This document shows positions 24,891-34,250 of a stretch of DNA of 64,000 bases, piece by piece (the stretch's first letter is position 1; each line of letters starts with the position of its first letter). This stretch comes from Flavihumibacter petaseus NBRC 106054. GTDB lineage: Bacteria > Bacteroidota > Bacteroidia > Chitinophagales > Chitinophagaceae. Where the stretch lies: assembly GCF_000974785.1 (NCBI RefSeq), contig NZ_BBWV01000002.1:1-64000 (forward strand), in the 5' to 3' direction. Both the position numbers and the translations under genes were made by a program. The notes beneath the pieces are model-generated. The model ran no database searches and was not told the origin of the DNA. It saw only the letters and a list, made by a program, of their open reading frames with translations.

Positions 24891-27284
24891 ATGGAAAATC
24901 TCATGGAAAACGACCTGCTGACGTCCGAAAAGCTCAGTTTTGACCGATTCCGCGATGAAGTACTCCGCGACTACCAACTAGCCTGTGAAAGCCGGGAAGC
25001 CAGTTTGATGGGAAGAAAAGAGGTGCTGACCGGAAAAGCCAAATTCGGCATATTCGGAGATGGTAAGGAAGTCGCGCAGATCGCTGCAGCCAAGTTTTTC
25101 CGTCCGGGTGATTTCCGGGCCGGTTATTACCGGGACCAAACCTTTGCTTTCGCCACCAGGATAGCCACGATTGAGCAATTTTTTGCACAGTTGTATGCCA
25201 ACCCGGATGTGCAGTATGACCCGTTCAGCGCCGGCCGGCAGATGAACTCACATTTTGCCACCCCAAATACAGATGCTGATGGCAACTGGCTGCCCCTGGC
25301 CCGTCAGAAGAACAGTTCCAGCGATATGGCGCCTACGGCGTCACAGATGCCGCGGGCTGTAGGCCTGGCCTATGCTTCCAAATTGTTCCGCCAGGTTCCC
25401 GCGCTCCGGGAACTGACGGACCTCTCGAATAATGGAAATGAAATCTGCTTTTGTACCATCGGGGATGCATCTACCTCAGAAGGACATTTCTGGGAAGCAG
25501 TCAATGCTGCCGGCGTGATGCAGATACCGCTGGCGATATTCGTTTGGGATGACGGATACGGCATTTCCGTTCCCAAAAAACTCCAGACCACCAAAGGATC
25601 CATCTCTGAACTGCTGAAAGGTTTTCAGCAACGGGAGGGTACGAACGGGCTGGATATTTACCGCCTCAAAGGATGGGATTATGCAGGCATGGTCGAGGTG
25701 CTTGAACCGGCAATTTCAAAAATCAGGGAAACGCATATTCCTGCCGTTTTTCATATCGAAGAAATCACGCAGCCGCAGGGGCATAGTACATCGGGCAGCC
25801 ATGAACGTTATAAGAGCCCGGAGCGACTCGACTGGGAAAGGCAATATGACTGTAACCGGAAGTTCAAGGAATGGATCCTGGAAAATGAACTGGTGAGTGA
25901 AGAAGAACTTTCAGAGATCGAACTGGCAGCCAAGGATTCTGTACGCAGCAGCCGGAACAGTGCCTGGGAAACATACCTGGCACCTATCAAATACCAGGTG
26001 AGCAGGGTAGAGTCACTCAGCGGAAACATCCTGAATGCTAATCTTCCTGCGGGTGACAGGATCCGGGAAGTGCTGTCAAAATTAACAGCGGAGAAAGAGC
26101 CGCTGCGCAGGGATGTGATGAGCACACTTCACCAGATCATCCTGCTGTCGGGTTCACATGACAGCAATTTCTGGCTGAAAGAATATTACGGCGAACTGAA
26201 GCAGCAAAATGCTGCTTTGTACAATACGCACCTTTATAATGAGGGGCCCAGAAGCGCATTGAAGGTAGCCGCTGCGCCGGTGCATTATGCAGCTGACGCG
26301 CCGATGCTGAATGGTTATGAGATCCTCAACCGCTATTTTGACCAGTTGTTCAGCCACAACAATAAAGTCATTGCATTCGGAGAAGATGTAGGCTATATCG
26401 GCGATGTGAACCAGGGCTTTGCCGGCCTCCAGGCAAAATACGGTGATCAGCGGATTTCGGATACCGGTATCCGTGAGCTGACCATCATGGGGCAGGGTAT
26501 CGGTGCCGCTTTGCGTGGCCTGCGCCCGATTGCCGAGATACAATACCTTGACTACCTGCTATACGGCCTTCAGACACTCAGTGATGACCTTGCCAGTACG
26601 CATTACCGCACTTTTGGCATCCAGAGTTGCCCGATGATTGTGCGCACCCGGGGCCATCGCCTGGAAGGCATCTGGCACAGCGGATCGCCGATGGGGCTGA
26701 TCCTGCATTCCCTGAGGGGCGTGTACGTTTGTGTGCCAAGGAATATGGTGCAGGCTGCCGGTATGTACAACACGCTGCTGGAAAGCAATGATCCGGCGAT
26801 CATGATCGAGTGCCTGAATGGTTACCGCCTGAAGGAGAGACTTCCTGAAAACCTGCTGGAGTTCAGGGTGCCACTGGGCATTCCCGAAATAGTAAAGCCG
26901 GGTAACGACATCACCCTGGTTTCCTACGGATCGACCCTTCGGGTCGTGCAGGATGCAGCCAACCGTTTGCAGGAGTTCGGCGTGGATGCAGAAGTGATCG
27001 ACGTGCAGACTTTATTACCATTTGATATTCACCACAGTATTGTTGCTTCCCTGAAAAGGACCAGCCGGATCCTCTTTATTGATGAGGACGTTCCCGGGGG
27101 TGCAGCGGGCTACATGTACAACCAGGTAATGGAAGTTCAGGGAGGATACCGCTGGCTGGATGCCACACCGCGAACCCTTACAGGAAAAGCACATCGCCCT
27201 GCTTACGCCAGTGATGGTGATTATTTCAGCAAACCCAACCTGGAAGATATCATCGATGCAGTTCTTGAAATGATGGCGGAATAA
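24891..27284 (+). CDS. 2-oxoacid dehydrogenase E1, fused alpha/beta subunits (complete)
   Basis: This 797-aa enzyme carries both E1 subunits in one chain. The alpha part (~1-380) has the ThDP-binding region starting GDASTSEGHFWEAVNAAG and ending DDGYGIS, and RAGYYRDQTFAF. The beta part (~470-797) has FGEDVGYIGDVNQGF, DTGIRE and a transketolase C-terminal domain with VSYGSTLR. It decarboxylates 2-oxoacids, most likely branched-chain ones or a close relative, and passes the acyl group to an E2 not present here. ATG 24891 or 24903 may be used (MENLMEN). A diverged paralogue is cut off at the left window end. Confidence 0.9.
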   Translation: MENLMENDLLTSEKLSFDRFRDEVLRDYQLACESREASLMGRKEVLTGKAKFGIFGDGKEVAQIAAAKFFRPGDFRAGYYRDQTFAFATRIATIEQFFAQLYANPDVQYDPFSAGRQMNSHFATPNTDADGNWLPLARQKNSSSDMAPTASQMPRAVGLAYASKLFRQVPALRELTDLSNNGNEICFCTIGDASTSEGHFWEAVNAAGVMQIPLAIFVWDDGYGISVPKKLQTTKGSISELLKGFQQREGTNGLDIYRLKGWDYAGMVEVLEPAISKIRETHIPAVFHIEEITQPQGHSTSGSHERYKSPERLDWERQYDCNRKFKEWILENELVSEEELSEIELAAKDSVRSSRNSAWETYLAPIKYQVSRVESLSGNILNANLPAGDRIREVLSKLTAEKEPLRRDVMSTLHQIILLSGSHDSNFWLKEYYGELKQQNAALYNTHLYNEGPRSALKVAAAPVHYAADAPMLNGYEILNRYFDQLFSHNNKVIAFGEDVGYIGDVNQGFAGLQAKYGDQRISDTGIRELTIMGQGIGAALRGLRPIAEIQYLDYLLYGLQTLSDDLASTHYRTFGIQSCPMIVRTRGHRLEGIWHSGSPMGLILHSLRGVYVCVPRNMVQAAGMYNTLLESNDPAIMIECLNGYRLKERLPENLLEFRVPLGIPEIVKPGNDITLVSYGSTLRVVQDAANRLQEFGVDAEVIDVQTLLPFDIHHSIVASLKRTSRILFIDEDVPGGAAGYMYNQVMEVQGGYRWLDATPRTLTGKAHRPAYASDGDYFSKPNLEDIIDAVLEMMAE

Positions 27285-27301
27285 AAATGTTGTCAGCGGA
27301 A

Positions 27302-28129
27302 TTATTTCGTGTTGTTGGCATCAATAAAATCCACCAGTTTCCAGACATCACTTCTTACCAGTTTGCGGGTCTGATCGATCTGTGAGCTCAGCCGGATAAA
27401 GTCAACATTGTTCGGCATGTTGTTAAAGGCTTCTTCATATTTGGGGTCGATGATGGACCGTGGGTTGTTGAAGAAGTTCGCTGTAACAAAGTCGCTTTCC
27501 GCTGTTTCTGAATAGGGAAGGAGCCGTTGGTACAGCCCCCAGTCGGTGAGTGCGCCGAGTTTCATTCTTTCGAGGTGGATGGGGTAGTAGACATCCCGTT
27601 CCATCCTGACATATTCTTCGGCCTTGCCCGGAAAAGGTTTCATGTAATCGATCTCCACGTATCTGGAAACCGGTGTCTTTTCATTAATGCCTGCCCGGTG
27701 CAGGTAAATTTCCCTTTTCACAACGGAGCGGTAATCATTCAGCTGGTTGCTGTACTGTTGAAACTGCTGCGGAGATGAGCCGGCAAATGTTTTCGCATAC
27801 ATTTCCTTCATCGTAACGGGGTTGTCCACCAGGTCGCCAAAGTTGCGGGAAGTGATCACTGAAACGTAGTCATACGGAGCCTGGTCGCCGGCTGGCATGA
27901 TCACTTCATAGAAATACCATCCGAGGATATTCTTCTCCCGGAACTGTCCTTCCACAATCTTATGGGCATTGGTTTTGACCAGGCTGGTATAGGCCTCGGC
28001 CTTGCCTGGCTTCACTTTGTAGAAAGTAACAGCAATATATACTGGCTGAGCAGGCGCTGACTGGGTATATCCCGATGGAATATACAGGAGCATTGACAGC
28101 AAAACGAGCATCCATATTCTGCGTGGCAT
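27302..28129 (-). CDS. Exported protein with two dimeric alpha-beta-barrel-like repeats
   Basis: This 275-aa protein has a signal peptide (MPRRIWMLVLLSMLLYIPSG, cleaved near YTQS). Two similar halves follow: one starting YIAVTFYKVKPGKAEAY (~30) and one starting YVEIDYMKPFPGKAEEY (~163). Each has the strand-then-PGKAE-helix pattern of NIPSNAP/ABM-like dimeric alpha+beta barrels. The function is unknown; I see no catalytic motif. A TTG at 28135 would add two residues, but ATG is preferred. It converges on the E1 gene with a 17-base gap. Confidence 0.65.
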   Translation of the reverse strand: MPRRIWMLVLLSMLLYIPSGYTQSAPAQPVYIAVTFYKVKPGKAEAYTSLVKTNAHKIVEGQFREKNILGWYFYEVIMPAGDQAPYDYVSVITSRNFGDLVDNPVTMKEMYAKTFAGSSPQQFQQYSNQLNDYRSVVKREIYLHRAGINEKTPVSRYVEIDYMKPFPGKAEEYVRMERDVYYPIHLERMKLGALTDWGLYQRLLPYSETAESDFVTANFFNNPRSIIDPKYEEAFNNMPNNVDFIRLSSQIDQTRKLVRSDVWKLVDFIDANNTK

Positions 28130-28198
28130 AAACAAAGATTTTAAGTGAAGAAATCTTTGAAAGCAAGTGCGGAATAAGGGGCGGACTGGTCGGATTAC

Positions 28199-28921
28199 TT
28201 ATTGCAAGTTATGAAAAACTTTCTGCACGTCTTCGTCCTGCTCTATTTTGTCTACCAGCTTGAGTACGTCCTGTGCCTGTTCTTCTGACAATTCAACAGT
28301 ATTCTGTGGAATCCATTCCACTTCGGCGCTGATGGGTGTGATACCTTTATCCTCAAGCGCTTTTTGCATGTTGCCGAAATCATTGAAAGCACAACGGATT
28401 ACCAGCACCTCTTCGCCGTTTTCACCGGTGCCTTCACCCAATTCTTCCAGGCCGGCATCGATCAGTTCCAGCTCGAGATCGTCGGCGGACAAGCCTTCCG
28501 GTTTGAGTTTGAAAGTGCCCATTTTCTTGAACTGGAAACTAACGCTGCCACTGTTGCCCAGTGTACCGTTACCCTTGTTGAAAATGGCCTTTACATTGGC
28601 TACTGTACGTACATGGTTGTCCGTAGCTGTTTCTACCAGGATGGCAACGCCATGGGGTCCGTAACCTTCATACAGGATCTCTTCGTAGTTCTCCATGTCT
28701 TTGCCCTGCGCCCGCTTGATCGCAGCTTCAACACGGTCTTTCGGCATGTTGACAGCCTTGGCGTTCTGGAAACAGCGGCGAAGCGCCGGGTTGGTATTGG
28801 GATCAGGGCCGCCGGCTTTTACAGCAATAGCGATCTCTTTTCCGATACGGGTAAACTGTTTAGCCATCCGGTCCCACCGGGCGAACATGGTGGCTTTTCT
28901 TACTTCAAAAATACGACCCAT
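28199..28921 (-). CDS. YebC/PmpR-family regulator
   Basis: This 240-aa YebC-type protein starts at [17 protein letters not shown]. It has the family blocks [28 protein letters not shown] and [14 protein letters not shown]. Members are reported as transcription regulators or as translation factors that relieve ribosome stalling at proline stretches. The latter is notable because an unusual EF-P is encoded ~11 kb away. A -7 box at 28942-28949 gives a 20-base leader. Confidence 0.92.
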   Translation of the reverse strand: MGRIFEVRKATMFARWDRMAKQFTRIGKEIAIAVKAGGPDPNTNPALRRCFQNAKAVNMPKDRVEAAIKRAQGKDMENYEEILYEGYGPHGVAILVETATDNHVRTVANVKAIFNKGNGTLGNSGSVSFQFKKMGTFKLKPEGLSADDLELELIDAGLEELGEGTGENGEEVLVIRCAFNDFGNMQKALEDKGITPISAEVEWIPQNTVELSEEQAQDVLKLVDKIEQDEDVQKVFHNLQ

Positions 28922-28941
28922 AATTCCTGGATTTTCGGACG

Positions 28942-28949
28942 CAAAATTA
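28942..28949 (-). promoter_or_regulatory. Promoter -7 box TAATTTTG of yebC
   Basis: It is an exact TAnnTTTG match on the minus strand, 20 bases ahead of the ATG at 28921. It supports that start over one further upstream. Confidence 0.5.
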
Positions 28950-28982
28950 ACCAAAAAGAACTATCGACGGCAGTTCTGAATG

Positions 28983-29012
28983 AAAAATGCCACCCGGAAA
29001 GGTGGCATTTTT
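28983..29012 (-). terminator. Terminator after the amino-acid permease (bidirectional)
   Basis: A perfect 12-bp stem AAAAATGCCACC/GGTGGCATTTTT with loop CGGAAA, T runs on both strands. It lies 26 bases past the permease stop. Confidence 0.88.
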
Positions 29013-29038
29013 TGAAGATATGTCAATCCGTGGAAGGA

Positions 29039-30664
29039 TTAGTTGAAATCACTTTTTTTTGGGAGGATTTCACCGGGACGGTGACCAGGCTCATTGAGTT
29101 TGCTGGTTTTCCGGCTATAGGCAAAATAGATCACCAGGCCAATGATCATCCAGATAAACGCAACTTTAAGTGTCTCTAAATCCAGCGCAATGATCATTCC
29201 CGCACAGATCACCACACCCAGGATCGGAACAAGGGGAACCCAGGGCGTGCGGAAAGGCCGCTCGATATTGGGATCGGTACGGCGCATGATCCAGACACCG
29301 GCGCTCACGAGCACAAAGGCGAACAGGGTGCCGAAGGAAGTCAGGTCACCGGCAACGCTGCCGGGAACAAAGGCTGCAAACAATCCCACAAATACGAAAA
29401 GGATCCAGTTGGCTTTATAGGGTGTTTTGAATTTCGGGTGGAGGTCGCCGAAAGCTTTCGGGATAAGGCCGTCGTTGCTCATGGTGTAGAAGATCCGGCT
29501 TTGACCCATCAGCATCACCAGGATCACGGAAGAGAAACCAGCCAGGATAGCCACGGTAACCGCAGTGGCCAGCCAGCCGTAGCCATGCATGTATGTCTGA
29601 ATGGCGTAAGCAACAGAGGCTTCTTTACCGGAAGTTTTAAATTCCTGCCAGTTGGCTACACCTGTCAGCACGTGACCGAAAAGAATATAGAGGATCGTAC
29701 AAACGACGAGGGAACCGAGAATGCCGATGGGCATGTCGCGCTTGGGATTTTTTGCTTCCTGGGCGGCCGTACTTACTGCATCAAACCCGATAAAGGCGAA
29801 GAATACAATTGCCGCACCGCCAAGAATACCGCCATAACCATGTTTGAAGAAACCTTCGTGGCCGGTTGTGCCTTCAGGGATCAGGTAGGGCGTGTGATTG
29901 GCCGGATTGATGAACTGCCAGCCCAAAGCAATAAATAGGAGAACGATCGCGACTTTGATGAATACGATGATGGCATTCACCATCGCTGATTCCTGGGTGC
30001 CCTTGATCAGGAGTAATGTAAGGGCCAGGAGGATAATAAGGGCTGGTGCATTGACAATACCGTGTGTTACGGCTACAAGGCTGCTGAGGTTGGCGGGAAG
30101 TGCCTCAAACTGCTTCTCCGTCAGAATGAGTGCGCCATCTTTTGCTGTCTTGATGAATTCCGCATTGAACGCTCCGATCTGTGCAATGGCATCCGAGCCT
30201 ACCACTTTATGTAATGCTTCAAATGGCGAGTGACACCACTGGTATGGTATGGACCCTCCCAGAAGATTGTTCAGGTATTCACTCCAGGCGATGGACACGG
30301 TTGCGGCTCCCAACGCATATTCCATGATGAGTGCCCAGCCGATGATCCAGGCTACGAGCTCACCCATGGTGACATAAGAATAGGCATAAGCGCTTCCGGC
30401 GATAGGGATCATGGAAGCAAATTCAGCATAACAAAGACCGGCAAAGGCACAGCCGATGGCGGCTACTATAAAGGAAAGGGTTACGCCAGGACCCGAAGCC
30501 TCTGCAGCAGCAGCGGCAGTGCGCACAAAAAGTCCGGCGCCGATGATGGCGCCGATACCAAGTGCTACCAGGTTCGTGGCACCCAAAGTTCTCTTCAGTC
30601 CCTTCTCCGAATCTGCAGCAGTCTCCAGAAGAGTGGCAAGAGATTTCTTTCTGAATAAACTCAT
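29039..30664 (-). CDS. APC-family amino-acid permease (cationic amino-acid transporter type)
   Basis: This 541-aa inner-membrane protein has about 12-14 helices. The first is LVALGIGAIIGAGLF with the GxGI-GAG motif of the APC superfamily. The following block AGLCYAEFASMIPIAGSAYAY is typical of cationic amino-acid transporters. FFAFIGFDAVSTAAQEAKNP and a second IGIL segment follow. The substrate cannot be fixed from sequence. A terminator follows, and the divergent gltP-like gene lies 130 bases away. Confidence 0.9.
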   Translation of the reverse strand: MSLFRKKSLATLLETAADSEKGLKRTLGATNLVALGIGAIIGAGLFVRTAAAAAEASGPGVTLSFIVAAIGCAFAGLCYAEFASMIPIAGSAYAYSYVTMGELVAWIIGWALIMEYALGAATVSIAWSEYLNNLLGGSIPYQWCHSPFEALHKVVGSDAIAQIGAFNAEFIKTAKDGALILTEKQFEALPANLSSLVAVTHGIVNAPALIILLALTLLLIKGTQESAMVNAIIVFIKVAIVLLFIALGWQFINPANHTPYLIPEGTTGHEGFFKHGYGGILGGAAIVFFAFIGFDAVSTAAQEAKNPKRDMPIGILGSLVVCTILYILFGHVLTGVANWQEFKTSGKEASVAYAIQTYMHGYGWLATAVTVAILAGFSSVILVMLMGQSRIFYTMSNDGLIPKAFGDLHPKFKTPYKANWILFVFVGLFAAFVPGSVAGDLTSFGTLFAFVLVSAGVWIMRRTDPNIERPFRTPWVPLVPILGVVICAGMIIALDLETLKVAFIWMIIGLVIYFAYSRKTSKLNEPGHRPGEILPKKSDFN

Positions 30665-30794
30665 AACGAGATGTGTGTTTTTAGATAAAGCAGTTTAGAA
30701 GCCCGTAAAATAGCGGATTTCAGCCGATTATTTTGGCTGGGTCAGGATTTTTTTGAATTTTCGGCCTTCCGTTCCAACACGGTAACCGCATAAG

Positions 30795-32030
30795 ATGGCT
30801 AAACAAAACAGGCTTACTGTATACATATTGATTGCAATGGTTCTTGGGGTAATTGTGGGTTATGTGGTACACCGAAATGCTGGCCCGGAATGGACAGACA
30901 GTTTTGCCAGGAATATCCGTTTGCTTACCAAGCTCTTCCTCAATCTGGTACAAATGATAATTGCTCCATTGGTGTTCTCCACGTTGGTAGTGGGCATCGC
31001 CAAACTGGGTGATCTGAAAACCGTTGGGCGGGTAGGAGGCAAGGCGTTACTGTGGTTCATCTCGGCATCGCTCGCCAGTCTCCTGATCGGAATGGTACTG
31101 GTCAATTTCTTTCAGCCCGGCACTGCCATCCAGCTCGGCAATGTGGATACCAGTGGCGCAGAAGACCTGATCGGCAAGACCAAAGCGTTCTCACTTGAAA
31201 ACTTTGTGGACCATGTCTTCCCGAAAAGCATGATCGAAGCAATGGCGAAGAACGAAGTATTGCAGCTGGTAGTCTTCAGTATCTTTTTTGGTATAGCTGC
31301 AACAGCGATGGGAGATGCTGCAAAACCCGTGATCAAAGCACTGGACGCCGTAGCCCATATCATATTAAAAATGGTGAACTATGTAATGGCATTTGCACCA
31401 CTCGGTGTATTTGGCGCCATTGCAGCGGTGATTGCTTTGAAAGGCCCCGAGGTTTTTAAATTCTACGGCCTTTATTTATTGTATTTCCTGGTGGGCATTG
31501 CTGCCCTGTGGGCACTGCTGCTGCTGGTCGGTTTCCTGATCCTCAGGAACCGCGTACCCGAATTGCTGCGCAGGATCGCTCAGCCTTTACTGATAGCTTT
31601 CAGCACCACTTCCAGTGAAGCCGTGTTTCCCAAATTAACCGAAGAGCTCGAACGTTTTGGCTGCCGCGATAAAGTCGTGTCTTTCATTCTACCCCTTGGT
31701 TACAGCTTTAACCTTGACGGCAGTATGATGTATATGACATTTGCCAGTCTGGCGATCGCACAGGCTTATGGCATTCACCTGCCATTGGGTACACAGCTCA
31801 CTATGCTGCTGGTACTGATGCTCACCAGCAAAGGGATCGCGGGTGTACCCAGGGCATCACTGGTGGTGGTGACTGCAACCTGCGCAATGTTTAATATTCC
31901 GCCTGAAGGCGTTGCCTTAATTTTACCGATAGATCATTTTTGTGATATGTTCCGGAGCATGACCAATGTACTGGGCAATGCCCTGGCCACTACCGTGGTA
32001 AGCAAATGGGAAGGAGAACTGGAAGGATAA
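30795..32030 (+). CDS. Dicarboxylate/amino acid:cation symporter (DAACS family)
   Basis: This 411-aa sodium- or proton-coupled symporter is of the GltP/DctA family. It has the family signatures FSTTSSEAVFPKL (serine-rich hairpin), SFNLDGSMMYMTFASL (NMDGT-like binding motif) and GIAGVPRASLVV. It takes up glutamate, aspartate or C4-dicarboxylates. It is the first gene of a run with dedA-, MFS- and GT9-like genes, 10 bases before the second. Confidence 0.93.
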   Translation: MAKQNRLTVYILIAMVLGVIVGYVVHRNAGPEWTDSFARNIRLLTKLFLNLVQMIIAPLVFSTLVVGIAKLGDLKTVGRVGGKALLWFISASLASLLIGMVLVNFFQPGTAIQLGNVDTSGAEDLIGKTKAFSLENFVDHVFPKSMIEAMAKNEVLQLVVFSIFFGIAATAMGDAAKPVIKALDAVAHIILKMVNYVMAFAPLGVFGAIAAVIALKGPEVFKFYGLYLLYFLVGIAALWALLLLVGFLILRNRVPELLRRIAQPLLIAFSTTSSEAVFPKLTEELERFGCRDKVVSFILPLGYSFNLDGSMMYMTFASLAIAQAYGIHLPLGTQLTMLLVLMLTSKGIAGVPRASLVVVTATCAMFNIPPEGVALILPIDHFCDMFRSMTNVLGNALATTVVSKWEGELEG

Positions 32031-32040
32031 ATTTGTTCAG

Positions 32041-33021
32041 ATGCGCATGATTACAACGTTAAAAGGATTAATGCTGGCCGCGGGTGTTTTGATTTGCGGA
32101 ATTGTAGCGGGTCAGGAAGAACACCGGATCCAACTGATCAATCAGTACGAATCGGCAGTGGGACAATTCCAGCTGCATGGTCCGGCAGGTATCCGGGATT
32201 TTACAACCGACCAGGATGGATTCGTTACTATTCCGATCGATACGGCAGTTGAGTATACTGTGACAGCAGCTGCACACGATACGCTTAAGTTCCGTTACAG
32301 TGAACTGGGGGAAGGCAGGAAAGTTAAAATGGTCAAACCATTTTCCTGGAAAGACCTGCTTAACCCGATGTTTTACATCAGTTATGGTGGCCTTTGGCTG
32401 TTGCTTATCATCGTATTTGCTGAAACCGGATTGTTTGTCGGCTTTTTTCTCCCGGGCGACAGTCTCCTGTTCGTTGCCGGTATTTACAGTACCAACCTGT
32501 CACACGAGTTTTTAAAAACATTCGGACTGGGAGAGTTGCGCAGTGAATGGGTAGACCTGTTGTTGCTGGTGGGGCTGATCTCGTTCGTTGGCATCATTGG
32601 CAATACTGTTGGCTTCTGGTTCGGACGGAAGATCGGTCCGACGATGTTCAAATGGAAAGACAACCTCCTCTTCAAACAACGGTACCTGGTGGAAGCGCAT
32701 GACTTCTATGAGAAACACGGTGGTGGCGCCATCGTGTTCGCACGCTTCCTCCCCATCGTGCGCACCTTTGCACCGATTATCGCAGGTATCGTCGGAATGG
32801 ATAAAAAGAAATTCGCGTTTTACAATATCGTCGGTTGTGTAGCCTGGGTATTCAGTATGTTGTTTGCAGGGCATTTTTTGCAGAAATGGGTGAAAACACA
32901 ATTTGGCTTTGACCTGCGCGATCACCTCGAAGTCATTGTCATCGTTATAGTACTGGTCACCACTGCGCCGGTTATCTGGAAACTTGTTACCGGCCGGGAC
33001 CGTGATAAATCCACTGCATGA
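32041..33021 (+). CDS. DedA-family membrane protein with an extra N-terminal exported domain
   Basis: This 326-aa protein has an N-terminal signal-like helix (3-25, LMLAAGVLICGIVAGQ) and a ~75-residue beta-rich domain (~28-100, containing YTVTAAAHDTLKFRY) that resembles an exported beta-sandwich. The DedA core follows (~105-320): GLFVGFFLPGDSLLF, FWFGRKIGP and FARFLPIVRTFAPIIAG, the last two matching the DedA/SNARE-associated signature. DedA proteins are linked to undecaprenyl-phosphate and phospholipid flipping and to membrane homeostasis. The added domain is unusual for plain DedA proteins (~200-220 aa). The stop overlaps the MFS start (ATGA). Confidence 0.85.
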   Translation: MRMITTLKGLMLAAGVLICGIVAGQEEHRIQLINQYESAVGQFQLHGPAGIRDFTTDQDGFVTIPIDTAVEYTVTAAAHDTLKFRYSELGEGRKVKMVKPFSWKDLLNPMFYISYGGLWLLLIIVFAETGLFVGFFLPGDSLLFVAGIYSTNLSHEFLKTFGLGELRSEWVDLLLLVGLISFVGIIGNTVGFWFGRKIGPTMFKWKDNLLFKQRYLVEAHDFYEKHGGGAIVFARFLPIVRTFAPIIAGIVGMDKKKFAFYNIVGCVAWVFSMLFAGHFLQKWVKTQFGFDLRDHLEVIVIVIVLVTTAPVIWKLVTGRDRDKSTA

Positions 33022-34250
33022 ACCCCAACGCTGCATCAGCCAAAACATCTGTTTTCAATATTGCCGTCCTGGTAGCCGCTCTCGGCTATTTTGTAGACAT
33101 CTATGACCTCCTGATGTTCAGCATCATCAGGGTGGAAAGTCTCAAAGACCTTGGCCTTACTCCGGATGGCGTGAAAGACCAGGGGTTGTTTATTATTAAT
33201 GTACAAATGCTCGGACTGCTGATCGGGGGTATCCTTTGGGGGGTACTCGCCGACAAGAAAGGCCGCCTCAGCGTGTTGTTTGCTTCGATTATCCTGTACT
33301 CCCTGGGTAACATTGCCAATGGTTTTGTACAGAACGTACCGCAATATGCCCTGGTCCGTTTTATCTCCGGAATTGGTCTGGCAGGAGAACTCGGTGCAGG
33401 CATCACCCTCGTGAGTGAATTATTGCCGAAAGACAGGAGGGGCGTGGGCACTGCCCTTGTTGCCGGCATCGGTTTGTCGGGTGCCGTGGTGGCGTTTTTT
33501 GTAAAAGAGACCTTTCACTGGCGCACCTGTTATTTTATTGGTGGCGGACTTGGTTTCTTATTGTTGTTCCTCCGTATTAAGGTCGCTGAATCGGGCATGT
33601 TCAACCAGGTGAAAGAAAGCGGCGTCAGCAAAGGGAATTTCCTGATGTTCTTCAATAATGGAAAACGATTCCGTAAATATATTCTTGCTATCCTCATCGG
33701 GTTGCCTACCTGGTTTGTGATCGGCATATTGGTGAGTTTCAGCCGGGAGTTCGCAGCGAAAATGAATGTGCAGGGGGAAGTTGATCCCGGTAAGGCGATC
33801 ATGTATGCTTATGCGGCTATTTCGCTCGGAGATATTGCCGTCGGACTGGTAAGCCAGGTTCTGCGCAGCCGGAAAAAAGCCTTGTACATATTTTACGGGA
33901 TCACAATAATAGCCATGATCTGGTTCTTCAACCTTCAGGGCGCCAGTACACAGGAACTCTATTGGGCATGTGCATTGCTGGGCTTCGGTACAGGTTTCTG
34001 GGCGATATTTGTAACGATGGCCGCTGAACAATTCGGTACAAATCTCCGCGGCACAGCGGCTACTACAGTTCCGAATATGGTAAGGGGATCACTCAACCTG
34101 ATCAGCCTGCTTTTTACCGGCCTGCAGGTAAAACACGGTTATGTGGGCAGCGGTGTGATCACCGCCATTGTAATCATGGTCATTACACTGATAGCCGCTT
34201 TCTTCACGGAAGAAACTTTCGGTAAGGACCTCAATTATGTGGAGGTATGA
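33018..34250 (+). CDS. MFS transporter
   Basis: This 410-aa major-facilitator protein has ~12 helices. The inter-helix motif GVLADKKGRLSVLFAS (motif A) and RFISGIGLAGELGAGITLVSELLP are typical of the sugar/acid:proton symporter branch. The substrate is unknown. Its start overlaps the dedA-like stop and its stop overlaps the GT9 start, each by four bases, so the three genes are translationally coupled. Confidence 0.85.
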   Translation: MNPNAASAKTSVFNIAVLVAALGYFVDIYDLLMFSIIRVESLKDLGLTPDGVKDQGLFIINVQMLGLLIGGILWGVLADKKGRLSVLFASIILYSLGNIANGFVQNVPQYALVRFISGIGLAGELGAGITLVSELLPKDRRGVGTALVAGIGLSGAVVAFFVKETFHWRTCYFIGGGLGFLLLFLRIKVAESGMFNQVKESGVSKGNFLMFFNNGKRFRKYILAILIGLPTWFVIGILVSFSREFAAKMNVQGEVDPGKAIMYAYAAISLGDIAVGLVSQVLRSRKKALYIFYGITIIAMIWFFNLQGASTQELYWACALLGFGTGFWAIFVTMAAEQFGTNLRGTAATTVPNMVRGSLNLISLLFTGLQVKHGYVGSGVITAIVIMVITLIAAFFTEETFGKDLNYVEV

